Shown piece after piece: positions 17,543 through 26,271 of a DNA stretch of 64,000 nt (its first letter is position 1; each line of letters starts with the position of its first letter). The notes below the pieces were generated by a model. The model saw only the letters and a program-made list of their open reading frames with translations, made no database searches and had not been told where the DNA came from. This DNA is from Neptuniibacter victor (lineage in GTDB: Bacteria > Pseudomonadota > Gammaproteobacteria > Pseudomonadales > Balneatricaceae), in the NCBI GenBank assembly GCA_027943745.1, contig AP025763.1, positions 1,364,001 to 1,428,000 of the forward strand, in the 5' to 3' direction. A program made the position numbers and the translations under genes.

Positions 17543-18250
17543 CTATTTTGATAATTGTTCTAACTCTTCTTGGGTCAGTTCGCGATACTCACCTGGCGCT
17601 AATGTGCTACATAGCATAATTGCTCCAATCGATACTCGATGAAGTTTTATTACTGGGTTTCTAAAGCGTCCAAACATACGTTTGATCTGGTGATAGCGAC
17701 CTTCCTCTAGTGTCACCCTCGCAATGTTTTCTGATACAACCTCAAGTGTTGCTGGGCGAGTGGTGATATCTTCATACGAAAAATACATCCCTTTGGCAAA
17801 GGCAGGGGCGTACTCCTCTGTCAGCGGGTTTTCGAGCGTCACCTCATAGACTTTTTTGATTTTATTCTCAGGTGAGGTAAGTGCACGTGACCACTGGCCA
17901 TCATTCGTCAGAAGTAATAAACCTGAAGAGTTAAGATCTAGGCGTCCGCATATATGCAAATCTTGGTAATTTGAAGGAAGTGTATCGATAATCGTTTTGT
18001 GTCGATCATCTTTCGTTGCGCTAACCACTCCCACAGGCTTATGGACCATCAGGTATATGGGTTTTTGATTTTGTAACACTTGGTTATCTAGCTCAACTTT
18101 ATCAAATTGACCGATGACTTGGTTTATTTCACTTGCGGGGTCGCCATTAATTAATATGCGTTTTTGTGCGAGTAGTAAGCGCACATGCTTACGGTTTATT
18201 CCCGTTGTCACCGATATAAAACGGTCTAGGCGGTGTTTATTGGATTGCAT
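17543..18250 (-). CDS. RsuA-family rRNA pseudouridine synthase
   Basis: A 235-residue enzyme that isomerises a uridine in rRNA. RsuA modifies U516 of 16S rRNA; RluB/E/F relatives modify 23S, and I cannot fully separate these by eye. An S4-type RNA-binding domain (1-60, RLDRFISVTTGINRKHVRLL) precedes the catalytic domain. The catalytic Asp105 lies in the family signature GRLDLNSSGLLLLTND, and GRYHQIKRMFG near residue 188 is the second conserved loop. Length matches RsuA. It appears to be a housekeeping gene unconnected with the hpa genes around it. Confidence 0.88.
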   Translation of the reverse strand: MQSNKHRLDRFISVTTGINRKHVRLLLAQKRILINGDPASEINQVIGQFDKVELDNQVLQNQKPIYLMVHKPVGVVSATKDDRHKTIIDTLPSNYQDLHICGRLDLNSSGLLLLTNDGQWSRALTSPENKIKKVYEVTLENPLTEEYAPAFAKGMYFSYEDITTRPATLEVVSENIARVTLEEGRYHQIKRMFGRFRNPVIKLHRVSIGAIMLCSTLAPGEYRELTQEELEQLSK

Positions 18251-18294
18251 GGTAGTGAAGCTGGTACCGGCTGAGAGTATTTTTGTATACGTAT

Positions 18295-18498
18295 TTAATA
18301 ATCAAGGGGGGCGCCTTCAATACATTTTTTACAATGCAGATAATAGCCTAGCATTTCCTGCCTCCCTTGAGGGGACTGAACCCAAGGGCGGTTTGTCCAA
18401 GGAGGGTTGTGTCTAACATGTTGAAAATGCCCGCAAGCGAGTTCGGCCACCCAATCATTTTCATCATCTTTTCGGTAACCCGTTATTGCTTGCTTCAT
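18295..18498 (-). CDS. DUF3565 family small protein
   Basis: A 67-residue protein of the DUF3565 family, with no known function. The start at 18498 (MKQAITGYRKDDENDW) is chosen over the upstream in-frame ATG at 18531 because it gives the normal family length and lies 7 bases after the stop of the DUF1330 gene. Conserved residues typical of the family are visible: ELACGHFQHVRHNPPW near residue 18 and a CKKC pair near 56 that, with the earlier Cys/His, could bind a metal ion. Probably co-transcribed with DUF1330. Confidence 0.8.
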   Translation of the reverse strand: MKQAITGYRKDDENDWVAELACGHFQHVRHNPPWTNRPWVQSPQGRQEMLGYYLHCKKCIEGAPLDY

Positions 18499-18505
18499 CG
18501 TGTCT

Positions 18506-18817
18506 TTATTCTGCTTTTGGGTAGCTAGCAATGATGTTCATTTCCCCCACGGATTCTTCAAAGTAGCGTTCTTTCACCCTAATATATTCAGGGTCTGCGA
18601 AAAAAAGATCCATTGACTGGAGGTTAGGGAAGTTGATGGTGAAAACACGATTTATTGCGCTATTATCGGGTTTGAGCACATCAGAAACGTTAAAGTCGTA
18701 GATGAAGCGTCCGCCGTAACTGATTAAGATCGGTCGCATGGCTTCTCTGTATTGTTGGTACTGTGCATTATCTATTACTTGTAGGCCAACCAATATCTCG
18801 TGTGAATTCGCTTTCAT
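18506..18817 (-). CDS. DUF1330 family protein
   Basis: A 103-residue protein of the DUF1330 family, a dimeric ferredoxin-like alpha/beta barrel fold of unknown biochemical role. Family landmarks: Y-x3-R-x2-M/A (QYQQYREAMRPIL near residue 19), GGRFIYDF near 35, and a late FFADPEYIRVKERY segment near 72. It has no signal peptide, so it is cytosolic. It is followed closely by the DUF3565 gene. The MFS transporter gene lies upstream on the same strand, separated by 78 bases. No functional link to the aromatic pathways can be shown. Confidence 0.8.
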   Translation of the reverse strand: MKANSHEILVGLQVIDNAQYQQYREAMRPILISYGGRFIYDFNVSDVLKPDNSAINRVFTINFPNLQSMDLFFADPEYIRVKERYFEESVGEMNIIASYPKAE

Positions 18818-18895
18818 ATATTACTTACCAAATTGGCTTAATAGGATTGCAATATAACAGCTTTTCTTAGCAAGCAAAGTATTTAACCACGATGT

Positions 18896-20080
18896 CTAGC
18901 GTTTGTGCTTTTCAAGGGTTGTGTAATAGGCTGCAACAGCGAGAATAGGGCACAGTAAAATGATGGCGACGATCCAAATGGTGCCGGCAGCAAGCACGAA
19001 AGGTGTTATCTGCGCACACAGTGCGCCTGTTAATAACTGAATAAACCCCATCAGTCCAGATGCCGTGCTTGGAGAGCCTTTGCTGCAGCTAATACCAGCA
19101 GATTGGCTGTTAGGTTGGCTAAAGCCTCGACCAATGGTAAAGAGAGCCATGGGTAGAAAGAGGCTTAGGTAGCTAGCTCCAAAGTGATAAACGCAAATAA
19201 GCATTGTTATTGCCCCTGTCCCTGAAAGGCAATGGCCGAGAATGATCATGCGCTGTACGCCTAGTTTTGCTGAAAGCTTGGCTGCATTAAAACTGCCGAA
19301 CATAAAGCCTAGCGATACTAATAAAAACCAATTACCGAAGTCAGCCGATGTGCCGCCAATCTCCTGATTGACAATGTAAGGTGCTGATCCGATAAATAGG
19401 TAGAACGCACAGGCGATAAATGTTGTGGATAATGCATAGCCGAGATAATTAGGAGCTTTAAGTACTTCTCCGTACTGTTTCAATATTCGGCTAAGGCGTA
19501 AACTGTCGGTTTTCTGATGGGCTGTTTCTGGGATCATAAAGAGTACGATCAACCAAGAAATAGTGCTTAAGAGCAGGGAAAAGTGGAAGAGATATTGCCA
19601 GCCTAAATACAGGTTGATATACCCACCCAAGGTAGGTGCTATCGCTTGTGATATCGCAATCGACAGTGTGATATAACCAATCTTGCCTGCTGCTTGATCT
19701 CGGCTATAACGATCCAACATGATCGTGCGGGCGAGCACCATTCCGGTACATCCCCCGATTGCTTGAAATATGCGTGCGATAAGGAGTGAGCTGAGATCAT
19801 CCGCAAATGCACCGAGCACGCAGCCGGTAAAATGTATCGCAATACCGGTTAACAAAATGGGCCGACGGCCAAAGCGGTCTGCAAGTGGACCGCATATTAA
19901 CTGGCCGATCGCTAATGCTAGTAGGTAGAGGGTTAAACTGAGTTGTATTTCGCTTGTACTGACACCGAGATCATTTGCTGCATCGGGGAGCGCAGGTAGT
20001 AAAATATTAAGCGCAATAGGGCTGACCATCGACATGATCGTAAAATAGGCGATTGGCGGTAGCGGCTTATTATTTTCCAT
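18896..20080 (-). CDS. MFS drug-resistance type transporter (Bcr/CflA family)
   Basis: A 394-residue, 12-helix major facilitator protein, probably a proton-driven efflux pump. The start at 20080 is preferred over the ORF start at 20161: it has GAAGG five bases upstream and gives the family N-terminus (MENNKPLPPIAYFTIMSM). Motif A is intact (GPLADRFGRRPILLTG, near residue 60), and motif C-like glycines follow in helix 5 (SQAIAPTLGGYI). It lies 29 bases downstream of the DUF336 gene, in the hpaD direction, so it might export a toxic aromatic compound. That is inference; drug export is equally possible. Confidence 0.87.
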   Translation of the reverse strand: MENNKPLPPIAYFTIMSMVSPIALNILLPALPDAANDLGVSTSEIQLSLTLYLLALAIGQLICGPLADRFGRRPILLTGIAIHFTGCVLGAFADDLSSLLIARIFQAIGGCTGMVLARTIMLDRYSRDQAAGKIGYITLSIAISQAIAPTLGGYINLYLGWQYLFHFSLLLSTISWLIVLFMIPETAHQKTDSLRLSRILKQYGEVLKAPNYLGYALSTTFIACAFYLFIGSAPYIVNQEIGGTSADFGNWFLLVSLGFMFGSFNAAKLSAKLGVQRMIILGHCLSGTGAITMLICVYHFGASYLSLFLPMALFTIGRGFSQPNSQSAGISCSKGSPSTASGLMGFIQLLTGALCAQITPFVLAAGTIWIVAIILLCPILAVAAYYTTLEKHKR

Positions 20081-20109
20081 AAGGCCTTCAGTGTGAGCTA
20101 TGTAACGGT

Positions 20110-20541
20110 TTAAGTAGTTTGATTTAAGGCTTTGATTGAAGCTATTCCAGCCTCTGCGCATTGCTGATCTTGGACTTCGCTGGCACCTGATACACCGATA
20201 GACCCAATAACCTCACCTTCAAATTTGATAGGCAAGCCGCCCCCAAACATGACGATTCCTTGCTGTACGTTTAAACCATCCAGTAGATGCTGTTTTTCAG
20301 CAAGGCGTTCTTGCCAAAGGTGGGTGCCAAAGCCAAAACTTACGGCGGTATAAGCTTTTCCCTTTGCGATCTCTGTTGATGGCATTGGGGCATTATTGAC
20401 ACGCTGCATAGCCAGAGGGTTGCCATGTTTGTCTAGCACCCATACGCATATTCGTAGGTTTTGTTCCGCGGCATACTGGCAAGAAGCCTTAGCAATTAAT
20501 TGTGCAGTTTCCCAGTGGAGGGAGTTGTCATTAACAATCAT
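20110..20541 (-). CDS. GlcG/HbpS (DUF336) family heme-degradation-like protein
   Basis: A 143-residue protein of the GlcG/HbpS family, small alpha/beta proteins found beside many catabolic operons; some bind heme or cofactors. Conserved pieces: VWVLDKHGNPLAMQRV near residue 33, APMPSTEIAKGKAYTAVSFG near 51, and GGGLPIKFEGEVIGSIGVSGAS near 99. No signal peptide is seen, so it is cytosolic. It lies downstream of hpaD after a strong terminator and just upstream of the MFS gene. Its role in homoprotocatechuate breakdown is unknown. Confidence 0.82.
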   Translation of the reverse strand: MIVNDNSLHWETAQLIAKASCQYAAEQNLRICVWVLDKHGNPLAMQRVNNAPMPSTEIAKGKAYTAVSFGFGTHLWQERLAEKQHLLDGLNVQQGIVMFGGGLPIKFEGEVIGSIGVSGASEVQDQQCAEAGIASIKALNQTT

Positions 20542-20591
20542 GTGTAACCTAAATAGAAGTCGTAAATTACAGTGTAAAGTTAAAAATAAAA

Positions 20592-20637
20592 AAGGGTAGA
20601 TCTTGTCTTAGAAACGTTTAAGACAAGATCTACCCTT
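20592..20637 (-). terminator. Strong terminator after hpaD
   Basis: A 19-bp perfect stem (20592-20610 with 20619-20637) around an 8-base loop. On the minus strand it is followed by a long T run (complement of 20581-20594), so it ends hpaD transcription. Confidence 0.93.
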
Positions 20638-20659
20638 GAGTGTGCTTTGGTGATCTATA

Positions 20660-21511
20660 TTACAAGCTGAAAACTACGTTGACTTGGCCTGTACCGGAGC
20701 TTGGGAAATACTCACCAATGATTTCGCCTTTACCTTGGTATTTATCCCATCCTAAAGCACCAAACAGCATTGCTGTGTCGTGCATGCCGCCTTCACCTGA
20801 ACAATGATCTGCGTAATCAGGTAGCATTTTTAGGAACGTCGCAATTTCACCTTGCTGCCAAAGATCTAAAACGCGCAGGTCTACTTGGCGATTGAACTCT
20901 CTGGAAATTGTGAAAGTGCCGTTGTTCGCTTCATAGTCATCATTATCCCAAATGCGGTGGGATAGGGAGCCAGATGCAAGTAGCATAACTTTGCTATCAC
21001 TTGCTTCAATGGCTTCACGAATTGCTTCACCCAATTTACGGGAGGATTCAAGATTGTGAACAGTACACCATCCCGCAACAGATACTACTTTAAGATCTGA
21101 CTCAGGGTTCATATAGCGCATTGGTACAAGCGTACCGTATTCTAGATCTAGCGTGTCCACTTGATGAGATAAAGTAAAGACGCCTTTTTCAGTCGCTTTG
21201 TCAGCAATAAGGTCGCCTAGTTCAGGGTTGCCTTTGTAATCGTACTGCATATCCTGAATGAAGTGCGGGAACTCATGGCTGGTAAAGCTGCCTTTAAAGT
21301 TTGCACCAGAATTTACATGGTAGCCTGCATTTACCAACCAGTGTGTATCAATAACAACGACTGTATCAGCACCTGCTGCGCGAGCTCGGCGAGCGATCTC
21401 TTTATGACCATCGATAGCTTGTTGGCGACAGCCTTCCAATTTACCCGGTTGCTCGGATAAATACATGGTTGGTACGTGTGTAACCTTAGCCGCGAGAACA
21501 ATCTCTCCCAT
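20660..21511 (-). CDS. hpaD: 3,4-dihydroxyphenylacetate 2,3-dioxygenase
   Basis: The ring-cleaving extradiol dioxygenase of the homoprotocatechuate pathway; it opens 3,4-dihydroxyphenylacetate next to the hydroxyls to give 5-carboxymethyl-2-hydroxymuconate semialdehyde. The 283-residue protein equals the length of enteric HpaD and belongs to the class III (LigB-type) extradiol family. Expected iron ligands lie in the early THVPTMYL (His), the DTHWLVN segment near residue 55, and a Glu further on; SLSHRIWDNDD near 207 is typical. It is encoded apart from hpaHIGEF, downstream of hpaR, with a candidate operator between. Confidence 0.93.
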   Translation of the reverse strand: MGEIVLAAKVTHVPTMYLSEQPGKLEGCRQQAIDGHKEIARRARAAGADTVVVIDTHWLVNAGYHVNSGANFKGSFTSHEFPHFIQDMQYDYKGNPELGDLIADKATEKGVFTLSHQVDTLDLEYGTLVPMRYMNPESDLKVVSVAGWCTVHNLESSRKLGEAIREAIEASDSKVMLLASGSLSHRIWDNDDYEANNGTFTISREFNRQVDLRVLDLWQQGEIATFLKMLPDYADHCSGEGGMHDTAMLFGALGWDKYQGKGEIIGEYFPSSGTGQVNVVFSL

Positions 21512-21599
21512 CGTAAACCTCTCTTAAATCTTATTATTCGCTTAGCTGTGTACTCTTTAGGGGACAGAAAAGAGGAACGGTTAAGCATCTAGATAATTA

Positions 21600-21619
21600 A
21601 CTTAATATGTTAATTATAT
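21600..21619. promoter_or_regulatory. Candidate HpaR-type operator upstream of hpaD
   Basis: ACTTAATATGTTAATTATAT, identical over 20 bases to 6858-6877. It starts 89 bases before the hpaD ATG. The hpaR-hpaD gap (21512-21801) otherwise holds an A/T-rich stretch and an eight-G run near 21713. Confidence 0.5.
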
Positions 21620-21801
21620 TTATATCTAAGATAGTTGTCATGTTATCTAATGTCAACTGGTTGCGTTGATATATTGATGGAAATCACGTTAATACAACAG
21701 AGAATCGTGGAGGGGGGGGAGAGTCAAATAACGATTGAGTTCACGAAGTTGTTTTCGTTAACTCGGGATGTGACGAAATATATTGTTTAGTCGTGCTGTG
21801 G

Positions 21802-22224
21802 TTAAGGCTCTAGCTCAGAAAGTTCTTTCAGCATTTCCATCAGTTCATTGAGCTTTTTTTCACTATAACGTTCAATAAATGCTTTATAGCTTGCTTCAAC
21901 TTCAGGGCTCAGGCGCTGAAATAGCTCATTAGCTTTGTCTGTCAGACTAATGATCGTTCTACGTTGATCTTCTTCAGATTTACGACGTTGAACATAGCCT
22001 TGTTGCTGCAAGCGCTTGAGAATGCCAGTCAGACTCGGACTTAAAAGGCAGCAGCGGTTTGCAAGCTCCTTAGATTCCATTTCATTGTATGCGTATAGCG
22101 CGCGGAGTACTCGCCACTGCTGTTCGGTTAGCGAGTTTTCGTGCAGCAATGGTCGGAAGAACAGCATGGTAGCTTCGCGAGCTTTGAGCAGTTGTAATGG
22201 CAGTGAATCTTCAAATTTACGCAT
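21802..22224 (-). CDS. hpaR: MarR-family repressor of homoprotocatechuate degradation
   Basis: A 140-residue MarR-type winged-helix regulator matching HpaR, which in enteric bacteria represses the hpa meta-cleavage operon and is released by 4-hydroxyphenylacetate-type ligands. Visible features: N-terminal dimerisation helix (SLPLQLLKAREA), LTEQQWRVLRAL near residue 32, recognition helix LSPSLTGILKRLQQQGYV near 65, and wing RRKSEEDQRRTIISLT near 84. It lies directly upstream of hpaD on the same strand. TTAATATATTA sites upstream of itself and of the other hpa genes are the probable targets (inference). Confidence 0.88.
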   Translation of the reverse strand: MRKFEDSLPLQLLKAREATMLFFRPLLHENSLTEQQWRVLRALYAYNEMESKELANRCCLLSPSLTGILKRLQQQGYVQRRKSEEDQRRTIISLTDKANELFQRLSPEVEASYKAFIERYSEKKLNELMEMLKELSELEP

Positions 22225-22326
22225 GAACGTTATCTTTTATTAAGTAAGCCGCTATTTTTACGGCTTATAAACTAATGTGCAAGTTTTTCAGGGGCAAATC
22301 GGCCTAACGTCTATGTAAATAGGTAA

Positions 22327-22349
22327 TTAATATATTACTAATATCAATT
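22327..22349. promoter_or_regulatory. Candidate HpaR-type operator upstream of hpaR
   Basis: TTAATATATTACTAATATC lies about 105 bases before the hpaR start and matches the core shared with the other hpa promoters. It would allow autoregulation. Confidence 0.4.
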
Positions 22350-22411
22350 ATTTTATAAATAACGCCTATTTAGATAATCGATAAAAGATTTTTGGTTGGT
22401 AAAAATGAGGC

Positions 22412-22441
22412 AAAAAAAAGCCCTGATGTAATCATCAGGGC
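22412..22441 (-). terminator. Rho-independent terminator after paaZ
   Basis: GCCCTGATG and CATCAGGGC form a 9-bp stem with loop TAAT; on the minus strand eight T follow. It ends the long paa operon 35 bases after the paaZ stop. Confidence 0.92.
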
Positions 22442-22475
22442 CTTTATTTGAGTCGTTTAAAGCTAAGCGTGTTAC

Positions 22476-24521
22476 TTAGTCTTCTTTACGAACAACCAGT
22501 GTAAGGATGTTGTAAAGTGCAACCGGGTTGTTTTCCTGGTTTGTGACTTCTACATCCCAAACGACAACGCCGTTCGGTTGCTCATCATCACTACGACGAT
22601 CTTTCTTAATCTTCTGCTTACAAGTTAGGCGAACCTGAATTGTGTCACCGATACCTACCGGTTCAACAAAACGTAAGTTTTCCATACCGTAGTTCGCAAG
22701 AACTGGGCCTGGAGATGGTTCTACAAACATGCCGGCAGCAGCAGAGATGACAAAGTAACCGTGAGCTACTCGTTTGCCAAATAAAGAATCTTTAGCCGCT
22801 AGTTCATCAAAGTGAGCGTAGAAGTGATCACCGGATAGGCAGCCGAAGTTCACAATATCCGCTTCCGTGACAGTACGACGATGAGTAATCAGTGTTTCAC
22901 CGATCTGTAGATCTTCGAAGTACTTGCGGAATGGGTGAACGTCATCTTTGATCAGTTCAGAACCTGGGTTAAATTCGTTCGTAATAGCCGTCAATGTTGT
23001 TGGGCTACCTTGAATCGCCGTACGCTGCATATAGTGCTTAACTGCACGGATACCGCCAAGCTCTTCACCACCACCTGCGCGTCCAGGGCCGCCGTGTACC
23101 AATGTTGGTAGAGGCGAACCATGGCCGGTAGATTCTTTCGCGCAATCAGCGTTAAGAACTAATAAACGACCATGGTAAGACGCGCAACCAAGCACAAGAT
23201 CGCGTGCTTCATTGTTGTCAGCCGTTACAATCGAACCTGCTAAGCTACCTTTGCCAAGTCTGGCAATTGCGATGGCTTGATCAATGTCGTCGTACGCCAT
23301 TAATGTCGAAACAGGTCCAAAGGCTTCAACGCCATGGGGGATGTCAGTTTGAGTTGGCTGATCAGAGTAAAGCAGTGTTGTTGGGAAGAATGCGCCTGTT
23401 TCTAAATCACCGCCCGTGATAGAGAAATCTTCGCTTCCGCCGTAGATCACTTCACAGCTTTGCTTCAGTTGTTCAACTTTGTCCCATACATCAGCTACCT
23501 GACTACGACCTACTAGCGGACCCATGCGTACACCTTCTACTGCGGGATCACCGATCGTGGTTTTGTCTAAGCGGGCTTTTAGGGCATCAGCAACGGCTTC
23601 AACACGGTTGCGAGGAATAATTGCACGACGGATCGCTGTACATTTCTGTCCCGCTTTCACCGTCATCTCACGTGCAACTTCTTTAACGTAGATATCGAAC
23701 TCAGCAGAGCCTGGTTCAACCGTCGCACCTAAAATGCTGCAGTTTAAGGAATCCGCTTCCATTGTGAATGGGATCGAATTAGCAACAATGTTTGGATGCG
23801 TGCGAAGCTTCTGGCCCGTAGACGCTGAACCTGTGAAGGTAACAACATCTTGTTCGTTTAAGCGATTAAGGAGATCGCCTACGCTGCCGCTGATAAGCTG
23901 AATAGCACCGGCAGGTAGAATGCCAGATGCAACAATGGCTTTGACCATCACTTCGGTTAGGTAGCTAGAGGCTGTAGCGGGTTTAACGATAACCGGCATG
24001 CCTGCAGCTAAACTTGGTGCGATCTTTTCTAGCATACCCCAGCATGGGAAGTTGAAGGCATTGATATGCACAGCAACACCTTCTTTCGGCACTAGAATGT
24101 GTCGACCGATGAAGGTTCCTTCAGCAGATAAGCGTTGAGCATCATCTTCTACTAGGAATGTTTCGTTAGGTAGTTCACGGCGCACTAAGCTTGAATAAGT
24201 GAACATAGTGCTGATACCGCCTTCGATATCAATCCAGCTATCAGCACGTGTTGCACCGGTCCAAGCAGAAACGCGGTAGAATTCTTCTTTCTTTTCCATA
24301 AGCATTTTAGCAAGTGCTTTTAATGCGTTTGCACGCTCATGGAAGGTCATTTTACGTAGGGCAGGGCCGCCAGTTTCACGGGCATAACGTACAGCATCTT
24401 CAAAATCGATGCCGGCGCTGCTTACAGTACATACAGATTCGCCGTTAACCGCGTTGAATACTTCAGCGCCTGCATCTGTACCATCAACCCATTGGCCGTT
24501 GATATAGCTTTGTAATTTCAT
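22476..24521 (-). CDS. paaZ: Bifunctional oxepin-CoA hydrolase / 3-oxo-5,6-dehydrosuberyl-CoA semialdehyde dehydrogenase
   Basis: This two-domain enzyme opens the oxepin-CoA ring by hydrolysis and oxidises the resulting aldehyde with NADP. The 681-residue form (start at 24521, [14 protein letters not shown]) is the usual length; the upstream ORF extension to 24560 is rejected because the family starts here. An N-terminal ALDH domain (1 to about 520) has catalytic Cys294 in GQKCTAIRR and Glu in TMEADSLN. The C-terminal MaoC-like hydratase domain (about 540-681) has the [12 protein letters not shown] motif with Asp/His residues needed for hydrolysis. It is the last gene of the paa operon. Confidence 0.95.
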   Translation of the reverse strand: MKLQSYINGQWVDGTDAGAEVFNAVNGESVCTVSSAGIDFEDAVRYARETGGPALRKMTFHERANALKALAKMLMEKKEEFYRVSAWTGATRADSWIDIEGGISTMFTYSSLVRRELPNETFLVEDDAQRLSAEGTFIGRHILVPKEGVAVHINAFNFPCWGMLEKIAPSLAAGMPVIVKPATASSYLTEVMVKAIVASGILPAGAIQLISGSVGDLLNRLNEQDVVTFTGSASTGQKLRTHPNIVANSIPFTMEADSLNCSILGATVEPGSAEFDIYVKEVAREMTVKAGQKCTAIRRAIIPRNRVEAVADALKARLDKTTIGDPAVEGVRMGPLVGRSQVADVWDKVEQLKQSCEVIYGGSEDFSITGGDLETGAFFPTTLLYSDQPTQTDIPHGVEAFGPVSTLMAYDDIDQAIAIARLGKGSLAGSIVTADNNEARDLVLGCASYHGRLLVLNADCAKESTGHGSPLPTLVHGGPGRAGGGEELGGIRAVKHYMQRTAIQGSPTTLTAITNEFNPGSELIKDDVHPFRKYFEDLQIGETLITHRRTVTEADIVNFGCLSGDHFYAHFDELAAKDSLFGKRVAHGYFVISAAAGMFVEPSPGPVLANYGMENLRFVEPVGIGDTIQVRLTCKQKIKKDRRSDDEQPNGVVVWDVEVTNQENNPVALYNILTLVVRKED

Positions 24522-24581
24522 TAGGTTCTGAACCTCAAAAGATAGTTTCCTAGGCAGCATGGCTGCCTAGGAGTCTGCGTC

Positions 24582-25679
24582 TTAGCGCTGGTCGAAGTCG
24601 ACAACAACTTCATCAGAGATAGGATGAGCCTGGCAGCTAAGTACGTAGCCTGCGTCAATCTCGTGTTGCTCAAGGCCGTGTGAAATATCCATATCCACTT
24701 CGCCTTTAACAAGCTTACATTTACATGTAGAGCACACGCCCGCTTTACACGAGTAAGGAAGCTCCATGCCGTTATGCATGCCGGCATCTAGAATGTTTTC
24801 GCCTACAGTGGCAAGGTCAAACATGATAGAGCGGCCATCAGCTACTACGGTTACTTTAGATGTTTTCTCTTCCCCGAACTCTTCTTTACGTTTCTGTGCT
24901 TTTTCAAGCATCGCTTTAGAGTCTTCAGAAGAGTTGGCAAACAATTCGTAATGGATCTGGTCATCACTTAGGCCTTCCATGCGGAAGCCGCGGGATACTT
25001 CAGACATCATCGCTTCAGGGCCACAGATGAATGCTTCATCAACACTCTTAATGTCGATTAAGCCCGCTTTTGCCAGCGCTGCGCCTTTGGCATTATCGAT
25101 AATACCGTTTAACAGATCAGCACCTTGATCTTCGTAGTTCATGATGTTGATCCACTTGAAGCGGCTCATGTAACGGTTCTTAACGAAGTTTAGTTCGTCT
25201 TTGAACATTACTGAGTTGCTGCGGCGGTTGCCGTAGATCAACGTTACTGTACTCCCAGGTTCGTTATCTAACACTGATTTCATAATAGAAATCATAGGTG
25301 TGATACCGGACCCTGCAGCGATGCACATATAGTGCTTAGCATTGTCAGCGTTCAGTTCAGTGTTAAAGCTGCCTTGTGGCGGCATTACTTCGACTTCCAT
25401 ACCCGGTTTAAAGGTATCGTTTGCGAAGTTAGAGAAACGACCATCTTTAACGCGTTTAATACCGACACGCATATGGCCATCGTTAACACCTGAACAGATG
25501 GAATAAGAACGACGTACGTCTTCACCATCGATCATCGCACGTAGTGTCAAAAACTGACCTTGTACGAAGTTAAATTTTGTTGCTAGCTCTTCTGGTACGT
25601 CAAATGATACGCAGATTGCTGTTTCCGTTTCTGGCTGAACATCGGCAATTTTCAGCGTATAGAAATTGGTGTCAGACAT
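24582..25679 (-). CDS. paaE: Phenylacetyl-CoA epoxidase reductase subunit
   Basis: This iron-sulfur flavoprotein passes electrons from NADPH to the PaaABC diiron epoxidase. 365 residues; the start at 25679 (MSDTNFYTL) has AAGGTGAAG upstream, and the longer ORF is discarded. Order: FAD-binding barrel with RRSYSICSG near residue 56, NAD-binding domain with GSGITPMISIMKSVL near 115, and a C-terminal plant-type [2Fe-2S] ferredoxin domain with CKAGVCSTCKCKL near 312 and a fourth Cys in YVLSCQAHP. All cluster ligands are present. It overlaps neither neighbour and sits between paaD and paaZ. Confidence 0.95.
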   Translation of the reverse strand: MSDTNFYTLKIADVQPETETAICVSFDVPEELATKFNFVQGQFLTLRAMIDGEDVRRSYSICSGVNDGHMRVGIKRVKDGRFSNFANDTFKPGMEVEVMPPQGSFNTELNADNAKHYMCIAAGSGITPMISIMKSVLDNEPGSTVTLIYGNRRSNSVMFKDELNFVKNRYMSRFKWINIMNYEDQGADLLNGIIDNAKGAALAKAGLIDIKSVDEAFICGPEAMMSEVSRGFRMEGLSDDQIHYELFANSSEDSKAMLEKAQKRKEEFGEEKTSKVTVVADGRSIMFDLATVGENILDAGMHNGMELPYSCKAGVCSTCKCKLVKGEVDMDISHGLEQHEIDAGYVLSCQAHPISDEVVVDFDQR

Positions 25680-25713
25680 TGCTTCACCTTTATCTTTAGA
25701 CCTTAGGGCGAAC

Positions 25714-26265
25714 CTAGATCTTTTTAAAATAGTCAAAGGGCTCGTTGCAATCGTTGCACTGAAACAGTGCTTTGCAAGCAGTCGAGCCAAACTCACTTAT
25801 CCGGCGAGTATTTCGGGAACTACAGTGTGGACATTGCGCATGAGCATCTGGCGTTAGTCCGTCTTCGTCAAGATCGGCATCTTCTGGTGGCGCGATTCCG
25901 TATGCACGGAGATTCTTACGCCCTTCAGGAGACATCCATTCTGAACTCCAAGCAGGGGAGAGTGACATCTTTACTGTCACATCTGGGTATCCTGCTTCAT
26001 TCAGTGCTTTCTTAACGTCGGTGCTAATGTTGTCCATGGCAGGACAGCCCGAATAGGTCGGAGTGATGGTGATAAGGATACGCTCACCTTCACCCTCAAC
26101 TATTCGCTCAATATCACGCAAAATCCCCAGATCCCAAATAGACAGTACCGGGACTTCAGGGTCTTTAACTTGGTCAAGCAGATCCCATAATTCCTTTACG
26201 TCTGCGGCATTACGTTGCTGCAACCGTTGGTACTGCTCTTCTGGCATGAGTGAGATTTCATTCAT
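25714..26265 (-). CDS. paaD: Phenylacetyl-CoA epoxidase maturation protein
   Basis: A 183-residue PaaD, thought to help assemble or repair the metal centres of the epoxidase. The N-terminal MIP18/DUF59-type domain shows LLDQVKDPEVPVLSIWDLG near residue 29 and TPTYSGCPAMD near 70, with the conserved cysteine. The C-terminal part is a zinc-ribbon-like segment: CPHCSSRNTR near 148 and CNDCNEPFDYFK near 172 supply four cysteines, plus a fifth in ACKALFQ. It is 6 bases from paaC. Its function in maturation comes from family studies; the cysteine-rich tail is seen directly. Confidence 0.92.
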   Translation of the reverse strand: MNEISLMPEEQYQRLQQRNAADVKELWDLLDQVKDPEVPVLSIWDLGILRDIERIVEGEGERILITITPTYSGCPAMDNISTDVKKALNEAGYPDVTVKMSLSPAWSSEWMSPEGRKNLRAYGIAPPEDADLDEDGLTPDAHAQCPHCSSRNTRRISEFGSTACKALFQCNDCNEPFDYFKKI

Positions 26266-26271
26266 AGCAGG

